This document shows positions 1 through 11,590 of a DNA stretch of 64,000 nt, one piece after another (positions within the stretch are counted from its first letter, which is position 1; every line of letters starts with the position of its first letter). The notes beneath the pieces are model-generated. The model was not told where the DNA came from. It did not search any database and saw only the letters and a list, made by a program, of their open reading frames with translations. Location: the NCBI GenBank assembly GCA_033439265.1, contig JAVTVX010000035.1, positions 9,016,001 through 9,080,000 of the forward strand, read 5' to 3'. Source of the DNA: Dillenia suffruticosa (taxonomy: Eukaryota; Streptophyta; Magnoliopsida; Dilleniales; Dilleniaceae). The translations under genes and the position numbers were made by a program.

Positions 1-1194
1 AAGTATTGAAGAGTACTAGGCACAGAAATCTTATAAGGATCATTACAATTTGTAGTAAGCCAGATTTCAAGGCTCTTGTTCTTCCCTTAATGGAAAATGG
101 GAGCTTGGAAAGGCATTTATATCCATGTAATCGCCTTAGCTGTAAATTGAGCTTGATGCAGCTAGTGGGCATTTGCAGCGATGTAGCTGAAGGTGTTGCC
201 TACTTGCACCACCATTCTCCAGTCAGAGTTGTGCACTGTGACCTTAAACCGAGCAACATTCTTCTGGATGAGGACATGACAGCTTTGGTGACTGATTTTG
301 GAATTGCGAGATTGGTGAAGGGCAGTGATGGAAGTATGTCTCCTGAAGATTCTGCTTCCTTTAGCTCCACAGATGGCTTGCTATGTGGATCAGTTGGCTA
401 CATCGCTCCTGGTGAGTATATTCCCTTGCAGTCAGAAATTCTGCAGCAAAAATTAAGATGTCTTATTTCAGATTCTGCTGCGTATTAATCCTTACAGCTT
501 CTTTAAAGCCTGCACCTCACCTTAAGTGATTAGCAAAAATTCGAACTACGTGTGCTGTATAAAGTATGTCAAAGAATTCATTATTCATTCATCATTTTTT
601 CAGGTTTTAATACTCATCAAGATCATTTTAAGTTTAAAAATTACCAAATATTACTTAAAATTTCTCATAGGTACCTAAATTTCATGATGTTTAAGCTTCA
701 AGTTCATTCGATCCTTTATAATCTTTTTTTTTATTTCTTTTTTATATTTCCAAACTTAACATTTTGAGTTCACCGGCTTCCATAATGCAGAATATGGAAT
801 GGGGAAAAGGGCATCTACACATGGAGATGTTTACAGCTTCGGCGTCCTGCTGTTAGAAATCGTGACAGGAAAGCGTCCAACAGATGTACTTCTTCATGAA
901 GGTTCATGCCTGCATGAATGGGTGAAGAGTCACTACCCACATAATCTTGATCCCATAGTTGAGCAAGCTTTCCTAAGCTATACAGTACCTGCCACATCAG
1001 CATATTGCACCAAGCTGTGGCATGATGTCATCTTAGAGTTGATCGAGCTTGGCTTAATGTGCACACAGTATGCGCCTTCCACAAGACCAACCATGTTGGA
1101 TGTAGCACAGGAGATGGGTAGGCTTAAGCAGTATCTTGCTAGTCCTCCGAGTCTGGACCATGATGAGGATTCATCGAAAGTTTTTGTACTCTGA
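1..1194 (+). CDS. LRR receptor-like serine/threonine kinase, 3' part (At2g24130-like)
   Basis: This is the C-terminal part of a membrane receptor kinase; the LRR ectodomain, transmembrane segment and kinase N-lobe lie upstream of the window. Coding exons are <1..411 and 791..1194, with a 379-bp intron (GT at 412, AG at 789-790) that splits the Glu codon of the APE motif. Visible kinase motifs are the catalytic loop HCDLKPSN, then DFG (TDFGIARL), then GYIAPEYG, then the C-lobe (DVYSFGVLLLEI, TRPTMLDV). The residue before the catalytic Asp is Cys, so this is a non-RD kinase, as is typical of LRR subfamily XII, whose known members (FLS2, EFR) are immune receptors. The sequence closely follows what I recall of At2g24130, including the single intron. 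Ligand and pathway are unknown. Reading through the intron would stop at 488. The stop codon is at 1192-1194. Confidence 0.9.
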
Positions 1195-4100
1195 TTTAAG
1201 GTTTAATACAAGGAATAAGCCTCCTTTTAGAGCCATTGTGGTAATGAGAAGATCAATTTATTAGAAATGGTTTTTGTGTACCTTTTTCTTGTTTTGTCAG
1301 AGTCCCAACTCTGAATTCTGCTGTACTTGATGTGCCTCGCTGAACTTTTTTACTTGCGAGGCTCTAACTAATATATATATATATTTATATATGTAGACAT
1401 CTGATTTCTAATAATATTGTCTTTGATATGACTAAATGATGAAGGAGTGGATTCTAAAGCATGGTGAAACCATATCTAGTTGTGTTTCAGTATACTATTA
1501 TCTCCACTAATAGAGTGCTTTTGTATAATATAACATAGACAACCACCTTGCATAACGGATATGCACTTAGTTTTCTTTTGGCCTACCATTACACAGGATC
1601 ATGCTAACTAAAGATAGCTAATGGAAATTTTGAGGGTTTACCCAATTCACTAGCTATGGTTCTAATGATAAAACGCACTGAATCCCCCTTTATCACAACA
1701 AGCATGAGAAAAAGGCTACTGCAAATCTTTGATTATTTGTCGTACACCAAACATATTATGAAAAACACACATGATCCACACTCGACTTGGACAAGTCAAC
1801 AAATTAGAGGAGTTCAAATTATTTTGATTGTATTAGAGAATTTGATTCCTAGGTTCAAAGTTACCAGATGGAGTTTGCTAATGTGGCACTTAATAGATGA
1901 GAGTAAAGATGATAATTTTCAGATCATGCAGAACTACAAAACAGACATTATGATCTTAATGTCCTTGTGAATCAGCTAAGCACCAACCACCAATCCCTAT
2001 TACAATATATTTGTAGTGCTTAATACCTAAAAAAGGGTTGAGTTCTTGCATGGAAACAAATGTTAACCCTCCCTACAAAACCTACAATCATGGCTGGTAC
2101 CACCTGGCCCGGTAACTGTAGGTTGGCATTGCGTGTTTGGGACCGAGGCCAAACATTGTGACCTCAAAACCTCCCCTCAAAGGTCCCTTACGACCTTCAT
2201 GTTACTCTAAACTTTCATTTTCCTAGAAAAAACCTAATAAATCTGACAAGTAGTATTCTAGTCACAGACGACAGTCTTTCTAATGTTGCTTTCCTGGGCA
2301 AGTAAAAACAAAATGGTGCCATTGTCGCCTTATAATATGGTGTGTCATTGTCGCCTTCTGCTTGCAATAACTTGGTAGCTCCAGTTTCTGACCTTACATT
2401 GCAAGGTGGCATTTGCAGGTGGAGTTATCCATGCTATTAAAACTCTATGACAAATATGTTAATATTTTACCTAGTGTGTATTCTGCACCATTTAAATTGT
2501 TCACACAGAGAGAAGGAAGTCCTTTTCTTTTTATTAAAAAAAAAAATCTCCTTAATTCTTCAATAACTTATAATTCTGAAGTCCACAGACAGCCACATGG
2601 AGTTTTACCCACACAAAAAAATTAAAAAAAAAAAAAGAAAAAAAGAAAAACGAACAAACAAACCAACCTAAGAGTAAGGTGGCAGCCCTTGAACTATCAA
2701 CATGAATACGTTCGTGTTTATGCAATTATTCTTCATATACAATAATTTGCTTGTTGGTGGGATGGGCCTACTTCTGCAGAGGATGGCAAATGGTTGTAGT
2801 CCTTATTCATACATCATTGTCTGAAAAGCTTCGGTCAAACTTTAATGGCCAGATTAGATTTCAGCCCTAAAGTGGGATTAGGAGAGCTTAAGTTGTGATT
2901 GATTAGCAAAAGCAGGTGCTTGTTCCACTAGCTCAAAATAGTGAAGTATGTCGGTGTCTCTTGAGGTGCTCCACAATAGTGACCTCCAAAAGTTACAGAA
3001 GTTGTATTCCTCTTCTATCTTTCCTTTTTTGGTCTAAAGGTGATTAACAGAGAGCAGCTCTCCCCTAACCCCACCCCCCGGGGGAAAAAAGGTGAGAGAA
3101 ACTTGATTCAGGAAAACACCAATTCTAGAGAGTGGACACTCGCTATCTATGTTTATCTTTGCAAACTATAGCAGGTGTGCAAATTAAATGTTAGATTTAT
3201 TCTTTACGTACGTATGCGGAACTATTTAATTAAAAGTCGAAATTTTTGAATAAATATCTTAATGTGTAGGTTTTTTAAAATCCGAAACCATGTGATGCCT
3301 CGAACGGATCACTCAATCGAAATGGTGATCATGAAATTGAACTACCACCACAGATCCACGACATCACAACCCTAAGTCCGGTGATCCAATATGACAAACG
3401 AAAATTTTCTATTTGAAAATTTCTCAGTCCTTCAATTAATTTCTCAATTAATCTCTCTTTTTCTAATTTTCTATTGTACTCCATATTCTGATAATATATT
3501 CATTCACTTGAATTCTCCCGATTCATGTCGGAGAGATTAATCTCCATTGGTTGAGTGTGTTCAACAGAATATAAAAAGAGAGAGAGAGAGAGAGAGAGAG
3601 ATTAGAGGGGAGTTGTGCAGATCATGGGATAACTTTTCACATTTTAAAATTTTAAAATTTTAAATTTTAACTTCGTAGTAAAATGCCCGGCATATTTACC
3701 AATATTAAATGAAACAGAACTGGAAAAAGAGGATTGCAATTCTAAGGTTAAAGAAGGTGCAACTTAAAGTCCTACAAGAACCACTGATTGAAGGCTTATG
3801 GGAAGTGGGTAGAACCATTTCTATAGGTAATGGCAAAATGCAAGAAAAGAACTAATGTAAATGGTCAAGAAGAAATATTTTAGTGACAATTAAGGCAGCT
3901 AACACTTTAGAACAGATATCAAGTTGCAGCCTCATCATAATCAAAAGGCCAGATACAACGCTGCATGCCATTACCAAAAGGTCCAAAATGGCTAGAAATA
4001 ATCCAAATTCAATTTTTCCCCTAATTTGTGGAACAATGGTGTGATTCCAGTTTAGTAACAGGTAATTCGCTTTATCAAAAATGTTATCATATGTGAGAAG

Positions 4101-4578
4101 CACGATTCATCACATGTTGATTCTGAAACTCTAAATTCCAGTTTTTAGATAAATTCTCGACATATATTGTTTAGTTACGTTCATAACTACATGACTGGTA
4201 GGTTGAAGAACTTATAATAAACATAAATAAATAAATAAATAAAAATTCAACATAAACTGAAAATCAGAGCCATATGTATTTCTTGTGGAAGCAAATCGAA
4301 AATGGAAACATGGATTCGTTCAGCAAGTTCCTCAGAATTTGGGGTTACCAATAATAAAACAGATGTGGACTTGGCCAAACAAGTTGCATATCCTGGTACT
4401 TCATTTAAATGGAATATAACAAGGTAAGTGTTAGATATTTTGGTTCAGGTGATGTGAGGTAACGTGTTTGCGGAATTTAGGCGCTTGCCAAACTTGGGCA
4501 TCACATTCTGATGTTTCAAAACTCAGTGCTTTCCAGGCTGTACCTTTATATTCAGTGTGCCAATCCTGAAAGTGTTAG
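1195..4578. other. Intergenic region between the receptor kinase gene and the CACTA element
   Basis: No gene is recognised here. The first 200-300 bp after the stop are the likely 3' UTR. There is a short TA tract near 1370-1390 and an A-rich stretch at about 2620-2650. A GA microsatellite at about 3575-3602 follows a TATAAAA-like motif near 3572. The segment from about 3187 to 3640 begins TGTTAGA and has the look of a retrotransposon LTR or its remnant, but I saw no matching second copy or target duplication. Open frames here (for example 1656-1970) have no recognisable domains and poor composition, so I treat them as chance. Confidence 0.6.
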
Positions 4579-4581
4579 GCT
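4579..4581. repeat. Left target-site duplication of the CACTA element (GCT)
   Basis: GCT immediately precedes the left terminus CAGTACCAG and is repeated immediately after the right terminus at 8107-8109. One further base (C) also matches, because the left terminus starts with C. Confidence 0.75.
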
Positions 4582-4609
4582 CAGTACCAGTAAATAAGTC
4601 TTTAGCGAT

Positions 4610-4800
4610 GGAAAAATCCGTTGCTGATGGTTTAAAATCCGTCGTTAAAGAGTATTAGCGACTGATTTTTTCCGTCGTTAAATCCGTCGGAAAAAGGCAC
4701 CCTGCTAAATATTAACGATGAATTTTTTTTCCGTGACTAATATCAACAACGGATCAGCGACAGAAAAAACCGTCGCTGATATTAATGACGGAAAAAAATG
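4610..4800. repeat. Left subterminal repeat cluster of the CACTA element
   Basis: About ten degenerate copies of a roughly 9-10 bp motif (TTAGCGACGGA, reverse TCCGTCGCTAA) occur in both orientations. In the family, such subterminal repeats bind the transposon-encoded protein. A matching cluster lies at the other end of the element. Confidence 0.75.
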
Positions 4801-4929
4801 TAATACCCAATTAAAAAAAAAAAAAAAAAAAATTTAGGGCTTAAAGCCCAATTTTCTCTCTCTCTTTCCCCCTCTCTTCTCTCTTCTCTCTCCCTCTTCT
4901 TCTCTCCCTCTTTCTTCTCTCTTTTCCCT

Positions 4930-5480
4930 TCTCCTCGCCGCCGTGTCTCTTCCCCTCCCGCTGCCGCCGCCGCCGCCGCCGCCGCCAGCACCGCCGGTCA
5001 CCACCAGCGCCACCCACAGCCGCTGCAGCTTCCCCCCTCCCGCGAGCGAGCCGCTGCAGCTCCTCTCTGCACGAGCGCCGCTGCAGCTCCTCTCCTTCGC
5101 ACAACAGCGCGCGAGCTAGCGCGAGCCAGCGCGCGAGCCCAGCGCCAGCCCAGCACGAGCAGCCCGCGAGCAGCGCGCGAGCAGCCCGTGAGCAGCGCGC
5201 GAGCAGCGCGCGAACAGCGCTCGATCAGCGCACGAGCAGCGCGTGACACCCAGCGCGCGACCCCAGCGCGCCCTTGTGCGCCTCTGCCCGAGCCCCTGCG
5301 CACCTCCAGCACGAGCGCAAGCGCTCCAGCGTGCGACCCACTGCGCGAGTGCTCGATCCAGCTCGCGAGCGTGACCCTAGCCACTGCGGCCCAGTCCAGC
5401 ACGCGGCCCAGTCCGGCCCGCGGCCCACCAGGCCCATCAGGCCCGCCAGCCCACCAGCCCGCGGCCCACGGCCCGCGACA
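4930..5480. repeat. GC-rich, CpG-dense low-complexity / minisatellite segment inside the CACTA element
   Basis: The stretch is almost all G and C in an otherwise AT-rich locus. From about 5100 to 5270 it consists of degenerate GCGCGAGCAGC-like units about 10-13 bp long. It starts after a CT-rich stretch, and a possible splice donor (GAAG followed by GTAAAT) sits near 5500. Long frames are open on both strands because of composition and encode Ala/Arg/Ser/Pro-rich sequence; none resembles a known protein. I regard it as non-coding cargo or a former first exon, with function unknown. Confidence 0.6.
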
Positions 5481-7740
5481 GTCCGTGAGCCTCTGCGAAG
5501 GTAAATGACTCTAAGTTTCGATTTTTCGCACTTGGGTTTCGAATCTCTTTAGTAATTGGACTTAAATTGTTCGCAATTGTTTCAAATTTGGAAACATTCA
5601 GATTTTAGACCAAACCGACGGGCGAACGAAAGCTAAATCTGAGATCCGAAAAATCCTAGGTGAGAGAAATGAAATCTCTTCAACCCTTGAATAAACTTTG
5701 TCAAATTAGGTAGCATTAGTTGATTTGTTTATAAATTGAGGAATTTAGGGTTCGTACGAATTAAGAAAAAAAGATAAACCCTGAAATAGTCGGAAATTGA
5801 TAAAAATCGTGATGATTGATTAGGTTGGCTATTTTGGTGACTCGATTGAGGGGCGCCTTGTTTTACGTATTTTGGTGTTATTGGGGAGTGTGCTACCTTC
5901 CCCAAAACAGTGAGTGGGATTTATTTCAATGCTTTTGTTTAATATGTAAATCCTGTTTTACAACATTTTGATAATGAGCATGATTTGTCGTATGTTGTAA
6001 ATGTTTTGACTGGTTTTAAAATTGACTTTTGTGAACCGATGGAGTGTCCAAAAACTGTATTGAATTATGAAATTATGCATCCATGTGGTTGAAATGTATA
6101 ATGTGTCATTTTATACTCTATGTTGCATCGGTTTATGAACCTGACTTTGGCACAATTTGATATGATATTGGTTTTGGCCTTGAGGGCTTTGATATGTATT
6201 GTTCCGTAGCTACGAAGGACACCGTGAGAGGCGCTTTGGTGGCGTCCGGATATGCCTAGGCCTGGGGTATCCCACGAGTTGTCGTGATTTGATTATCTAC
6301 ACGGTACTAGCCAGGTTGAACCCGAAAGGGGGAGGATTTGGATTTGGATTGGATATCCTCTCCAAGTCTAGCACCTGGACGAGGTTCGTCGCCAACGCCG
6401 GGGTAGAGAGCACTTTAAAGAAATTTGCATATAACACCCCCGGTGCGCCTGTCATAGGTCGCGGTAGACCTCTGCCAGGACATTTTCGGCTGGCAGCTCT
6501 ATGATTTTAATGACAGTGCTTTGGATGTATATTTGACTTGAAAATGCGTGAAGTGATATATTGTTGAAATGAAAAGCATGATAATTTGAAATATGATTTA
6601 TATACTTATGTTTTGACACTTCAGTTTCACACTCCATATTTGATGACTGCATTGACCCACTCACTCACTGAGTATTCTTTCCCGAGTACTCACCCCTCAT
6701 TTCCCTTTTGTTTCAGAGATAGTATTTGACAAGGAGTGTCGCTTTTAGGACGCTCAGTATCTTTGGGAGATCAGGCCTGGACTTGAGAAGTCATTGTGTA
6801 TTTCCGCTACAAAAATTTGTATTGGTGATATATTTGTATTCTGAGATCTATAGATGACCATTTTTATAATTCTGGGATGACTGTATAAATATGGACATTT
6901 AAATTGTGGAACTCTCATGTTACTGCATGACATTGCATTGAGGCATTTCTTTTTCGTTGCGTCTGTATTTGGGAATGTGTCATGTCTTAGAATTGTCCTC
7001 TAGGATCGCTCGGTGCCTCCTCTAAATCACAGGAGGGGCGACTGGCGGCTGTCCATGCCTTTGACGGGGGCATGGCAGTAGAGGTCTGTGGTTAGGACTG
7101 TGGAGAATTGTTTGTTAGCCTTGCGTTGCCCTGGATTGTGCAGTAGGATGATCTGATTTGTTGTTGAGGATAATATATGCATTTTGAGGCCGGGATGGCC
7201 CCTTTTGGACAGGTAACAGGTTTATTTTAATATGGGAGACCTCCGATATATGGGGAGGTTTTGCCCGATTTTCTGTAAAAATACAGCCGGCATCCAGGGT
7301 AACGGGCGGCTGCTCACTATCCCGGTTCGGGGTCTATCGCTAAAACAAAAAAAAAAATTGAAAAAAAAATCAGTGACAAACAGGGGTTCGTCGTTGATTT
7401 GAGTTATGAAAAAAGAAAATAAAGTGCATAGCAACTTCTGAGAGCGCTCTAGCCACTAGACCAAACAAGTTATCTAACTATAATTCTTTTTTTTTACTTA
7501 TTATCTTTATTTCTTATTTCTTAATAATATTAAAATAATATAAAATTATAATTTATTATAAAATAATAAAATAATTTTATTATTACTTAAAATAAAATAA
7601 TAAAAAATTTGAAAAAATAAAATAATATTATTCTTTGCAAAATAAAATGAAAATAATAAGAATTATTAAATAAAATTAAAAATTAAAAAATTAAAAATAA
7701 AATTAAAAACAAAATTAAAAACAAAAAAATAAAAAAAAAA

Positions 7741-8095
7741 AATCTGTCGCTAATCCGTCGCTAATTTTCCGTCGGTAATCCGTCGCTAATTTTTCATTGC
7801 TAATCCGTTGCTAAAGGCTGTGCATATATTTTTTTTATTTTTTTTTCCTTCACCAATTCACTGACCGAAACTAGCGACAGAATATGTCCGTACTAAAAAT
7901 TTCGTCAGTAGTCCGTTGCTGATAATGTTATAATTTTTTTTTATTTTTTTAAGGGTTTAGCGACGGAAATATTTCTGTTATTAATTTCTGTCGTTAATCC
8001 GTCGGTATTCTATCCGACGGCAATTTGTTGGAAATCCGTCATTGTTAGCAACGGATTTTTATCTATCGGTAATTTTCCGTCATGGTTGCTGTGTT
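7741..8095. repeat. Right subterminal repeat cluster of the CACTA element
   Basis: Repeated CCGTCGCTAAT / TAGCGACGGAA motifs in both orientations mirror the cluster at the left end. This segment ends in the CACTA-type terminus at 8106. Confidence 0.75.
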
Positions 8096-8109
8096 TTCTG
8101 ATAGTGGCT

Positions 8110-10053
8110 CAACAGTATAGATCGGAAGAAATTGTGGAATGAATCACTAAAGAACCCTAAAAGGACATGAGTTTGGCCTTTTAGAGACTGCATCTAAAAG
8201 TGAAAATGCACGCAAAATGGCTTATAGTGCAGTAGAATTGCAAGCTCCTTGTAACTTGTATATCTCTAATTCTCTAATTAGTGCAGCTTTATGCATATGC
8301 GACACTACATCCATCCTCCACCATTAGCTTGTAAGCCAATTTCTCCTGTTCACCTTCTTCATCCTTGCTCAGCCTTTAACTTTCAGCTTAATCTTCGTAG
8401 CACTGTTATGTCTTATGAATCTCATGTAGCTTCACATGTTTGGATTTTTAACTCAGAAGCTGCACATTGGACAAACCTTATTCAATAATTGACTTGCTTA
8501 GGTTCAAAATTGCAATCATGTAAATTAAGTTTTTTAGTCTATCAAATGCTCCCCCAATAAGCAAAGGTGGTTAATATACAATTCTGTTTCGAATAAGTCT
8601 TCTCTGTCTTTCACTGTCAGGTTTCTTTTCCATTAAGTTGGCTGGATCTTATGGAAGAATTTCACCGATGTGCAATGATAGCGAATATGAACTCTCAAGT
8701 TCTGCCAAGTTAGCTGCTCCTAAAGAAATTCACCAAACCCTCCCCCCAACAGTTGCTTGTATCGGCTATGCAGCATGGACAATCATGGGGTCTACTGGTC
8801 TCATTTTGAGACCTGGTCCTATTGAAATACTAGTGAAAGTAAACACTCGATTATAAATGAGCAAATAAAAACATTCATAGTTGGAGTGATAGTGCCACTT
8901 ATTTTGTCATAGGGATCGTGGAAATTTCATTTCTGGTGACACTTTTGTCATTGTATCTCTTGCAGGGCCTAACAATGTTTAACAAGCTTTCAGCTAGGAA
9001 GTATTTAGGACACATTACTGGCACATGCCATGGCCAGCCATGAACCATCACAGAGATCAAGAGGGTTCCCTGGTGCTTCTACCAGTAGGAAAGGATTACA
9101 TAGGTTCTGCGATCACCAACAAGGGGAGCACAAAAACATAATGGACTGACCCCTTCCCCAAGACCAAAAAAAATAACCAAGTAGATCCACTTGGAAATCT
9201 TTACCTCCAGAAGAATTAGTTCTTTCAACTTTTCTTCATATTCTTCTCTTGCCTCCTCCATTCTAGCAATCCAAAACTAAGTGAAAGTCTTTCTAGCACC
9301 AATTTTCTATCAGTTTCTGATCAATGAGAAGCTGATCTAGCATAACACATTAATTGCTTACATTCCAAATGTATTCATCACTAGAAGAATTTTAATAGAG
9401 AAGCTGATAAGCCCAAAAGAAATAAATAAAATTAGACGAAACAAAATATGTGCTATGAATATAGAATAAGTATGTTTGATTCTCCATATATAGTGTTGAA
9501 GCATTGAAAATCCATCACAAATTAAATGTATCCGTGACTACTAATCAGTAGCTAATAGTGCCACATTGCTAAGGAATTAAAGTAGCCCAGAATATCAATC
9601 AACATATTCAGACATCTTTCCTGTAAACAATCAGCGAATTAGGCATAATATTAATCAACGTGTTGTAGAAGACAACAGAAAAAAAAAATATCTAAAATTA
9701 GGAATACAATATAGTTACAATACAATCACCAATTCTGTCGGACAAAAACAACACATACAAATTGATGCAAAGCAAAATAGTTTTCTAGATAGAATACAAA
9801 GAAAGAAATATATTGTGTATTTTAGTTTTTTACACATTGTATTGTTCTAATGTATAATATACACCTCCAATCAAACTAAAACGAATCTACAATCAATTTG
9901 GTTTAAAGCACTCATCAGAAACAGAAACACTAAAAAAATACTCTTACACCTTGAATGAAGTGCATCAATGGTGGCTTGAATGAAGTAGCAGAATATTCGG
10001 AACCAACAATTTGATGAAGTCATTTACATCATAGCATAAACTTTACAGCATTA
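8110..10053. other. Intergenic region between the CACTA element and the GTD-binding gene
   Basis: No supported gene. An open frame at 8638-8856 (+) has no recognisable domain. On the minus strand, 9261-9195 would encode a short charged, helix-prone peptide rich in Glu and Lys, followed by a GT, but no continuation exon could be found. The last few hundred bases before 10053 are the likely 3' UTR of the minus-strand gene. Confidence 0.6.
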
Positions 10054-11590
10054 TCAGGGCCAGAAATGTAGCATTGCCTGTCAGAAAAATGAATCAAGTT
10101 TTATGAAATCCAAAATCAAGCAATCCTGGAAAACGAAGGAATCAGTACTATGCAGTGACATGTTAAAAGACATACTGTCTGCACTCGCCAAAAATATGAA
10201 AGAAGCAATAGAATAATTTAAATGGATCTACCTCCTTGAGACAGCCTAAGGAAGAGTCATCCATTGGTGGTGGTTTCTTCACATTCAGATTTATGATTTC
10301 TGATTGAATAGAGCTAAGTTGCTCTCTTATTTCCTGTAACAACCTCAATTCTTCTTGCCTTGCAATAGCAGCCCTTTGCCTTCTAGCATTTTCCTCATCA
10401 CCATATAACTCAACTCGCTGATCGATTGGTTGCATCTCAGTTTGTGTTTCAGCTACAGTAGTGGTTGGTGAAACTTGGGTCAAACAGCTTGTTATCTCTT
10501 CTTTTGGCTTTGAAAAAGTTCTTTGAAAGTTTGCATTGTGCAACAATCTCTTCACCAAACGAATATCTTCTTTGATATGTGATCCAACTTCTTCCAATGA
10601 AAGCAAATCAGGATTTTTAAGCCCATTTTCACCTTTCACAAAGGAATTCCTTCGTTCTTTTTTAAACAGATCCTCGTCAACTGATGGAACTTCATATATG
10701 TCATAAACTTTTGGTGTATAAGCACTTTCTGCAGATTCATCTACTCGAGAACTTTCACAACTTTTGACTTGACATTTTGGTGCATCAGCTCCACTTATAA
10801 AATCTGACAATGGACTGTTGCTCAAATCTTGAGTACAACACTTTGAACCTCCCTGCAGTTTTGGAGATAGACTTCCACTTTGAAAATCTTTGCCAAATGT
10901 TAATTCTTTCACTCTTCCATCCAACTTCTTGATTTGCTCCCAATAAGAACTCAAATGTCCGGACTCAGAACTCTCAGATTGCTTCACCAAATCTGTGCTT
11001 TGAACATAAGGTTCCATGTTTGTGCATTCCTTGTATTCCTCTTCCTTATATTCCTCAACTTCTATTGGATCTGACTCAACCGGAATAGCAGACCTACATC
11101 TCTCAACCACCCTCTTTATGTAACTTGAATCTTTACATCGAGGTGTAGGTAGAGATTTGATTCTCCTAAAAAGCGGACTACCAGAATTTTGTCCAATATC
11201 TACATCACCGCTTTGTTGCATTTCATCAACTTCGCATCCCAAACTTAAAAGTCTGCACTTGTAAGCCTGAACTTCATGCTCAAGAGAAGTAATTTCTAAT
11301 TGCTTTTGAAACATGAGCTCCTCGAAAATCAAAAGAGATTTCTCAATGTGAGATATCTTTTCCTCTGCCATTCTCTTGTACTGATTTGCCTCCATCTGTA
11401 TTACAGCTTTCTCCTCTTGCAATCGCAGTATCATTGCTAGAGCTTCGCTGGCTGCTGTACGTGCAGCTTCACGTTCCTGCTCTATTTCTGCATAGAGCTT
11501 CTGTAAGAGCTGCTGTTGTGAAAGAAGCATGTCTTTTAGAGCTTCCATCTGAGCCCCTGACATCCCTGGAGAGGAAATGGTTCTAGCCAT
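10054..11590 (-). CDS. GTD-binding (DUF593) coiled-coil protein, myosin-binding-protein-like
   Basis: The family tethers class XI myosins to vesicles through the GTD-binding domain. Coding exons on the minus strand are 11590..10232 (453 codons) and 10077..10054, joined across a 154-bp intron (donor GAG|GTAGAT, acceptor CTGACAG). The join adds AMLHFWP and a stop, giving 460 residues; reading through the intron instead would give a false 22-residue tail. Residues about 12-125 form the GTD-binding coiled coil (ALKDMLLSQQQLLQKLYAEI onward, with EQEREAA and LEHEVQAYKCRLL). The middle is acidic, low-complexity linker, and residues about 398-440 form a second predicted coiled coil (EENARRQRAAIARQEELRLL). 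No transmembrane helix was seen, unlike the longer MYOB1/2 proteins. A TTCTAG acceptor just upstream (11598-11599) implies a 5' UTR intron. If so, the leader carries an out-of-frame ATG 7 bases before the start. The type resembles At2g24140/At4g30830 as I recall them. Confidence 0.85.

Larger units (their letters stand above)
4582..8106. mobile_element. Non-autonomous CACTA (CMC/En-Spm-type) DNA transposon
   Basis: The left end starts CAGTACCAGTAAAT and the right end, read inward on the minus strand, starts CACTATCAGAAAAC. The two are near-identical inverted termini of the CACTA type, with one substitution in the left CACTA. The element is flanked by a 3-bp duplication GCT (4579-4581 and 8107-8109), the size expected for CACTA elements. 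Both ends carry many copies of CGTCGCTAA/CCGTTGCT-like motifs in both orientations, and AAAAATCCGTTGCT occurs inverted near both ends. The interior contains a CT-rich stretch (4855-4925), a very GC-rich stretch (4930-5480), AT-rich intron-like DNA and an AT-rich zone at 7480-7740. I recognise no transposase, so mobility would need an enzyme from elsewhere. Confidence 0.85.

Noticed and set aside
1656..1970. Plus-strand frame of 104 residues
   Set aside because: AT-rich, no family resemblance, and no splice partners found.
4782..5508. Several overlapping Arg/Ala/Ser-rich open frames on both strands
   Set aside because: They arise from GC-rich, CT-rich low-complexity sequence inside a transposon, are open on both strands and match no known family.
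6199..6504. Plus-strand frame of 101 residues inside the CACTA element
   Set aside because: No recognisable domain; it does not start with a convincing context and lies in repetitive element sequence.
9079..9261. Minus-strand frame starting with a charged helical peptide (MEEAREEYEEKLKEL)
   Set aside because: It loses coding character after about 22 residues, where a GT could be a donor, but no partner exon or homolog could be recognised.
10163..10231. 22-residue C-terminal extension of the GTD-binding protein
   Set aside because: It is intron readthrough after a good donor (GAG|GTAGAT); splicing to 10077 gives a short conserved-looking tail AMLHFWP.
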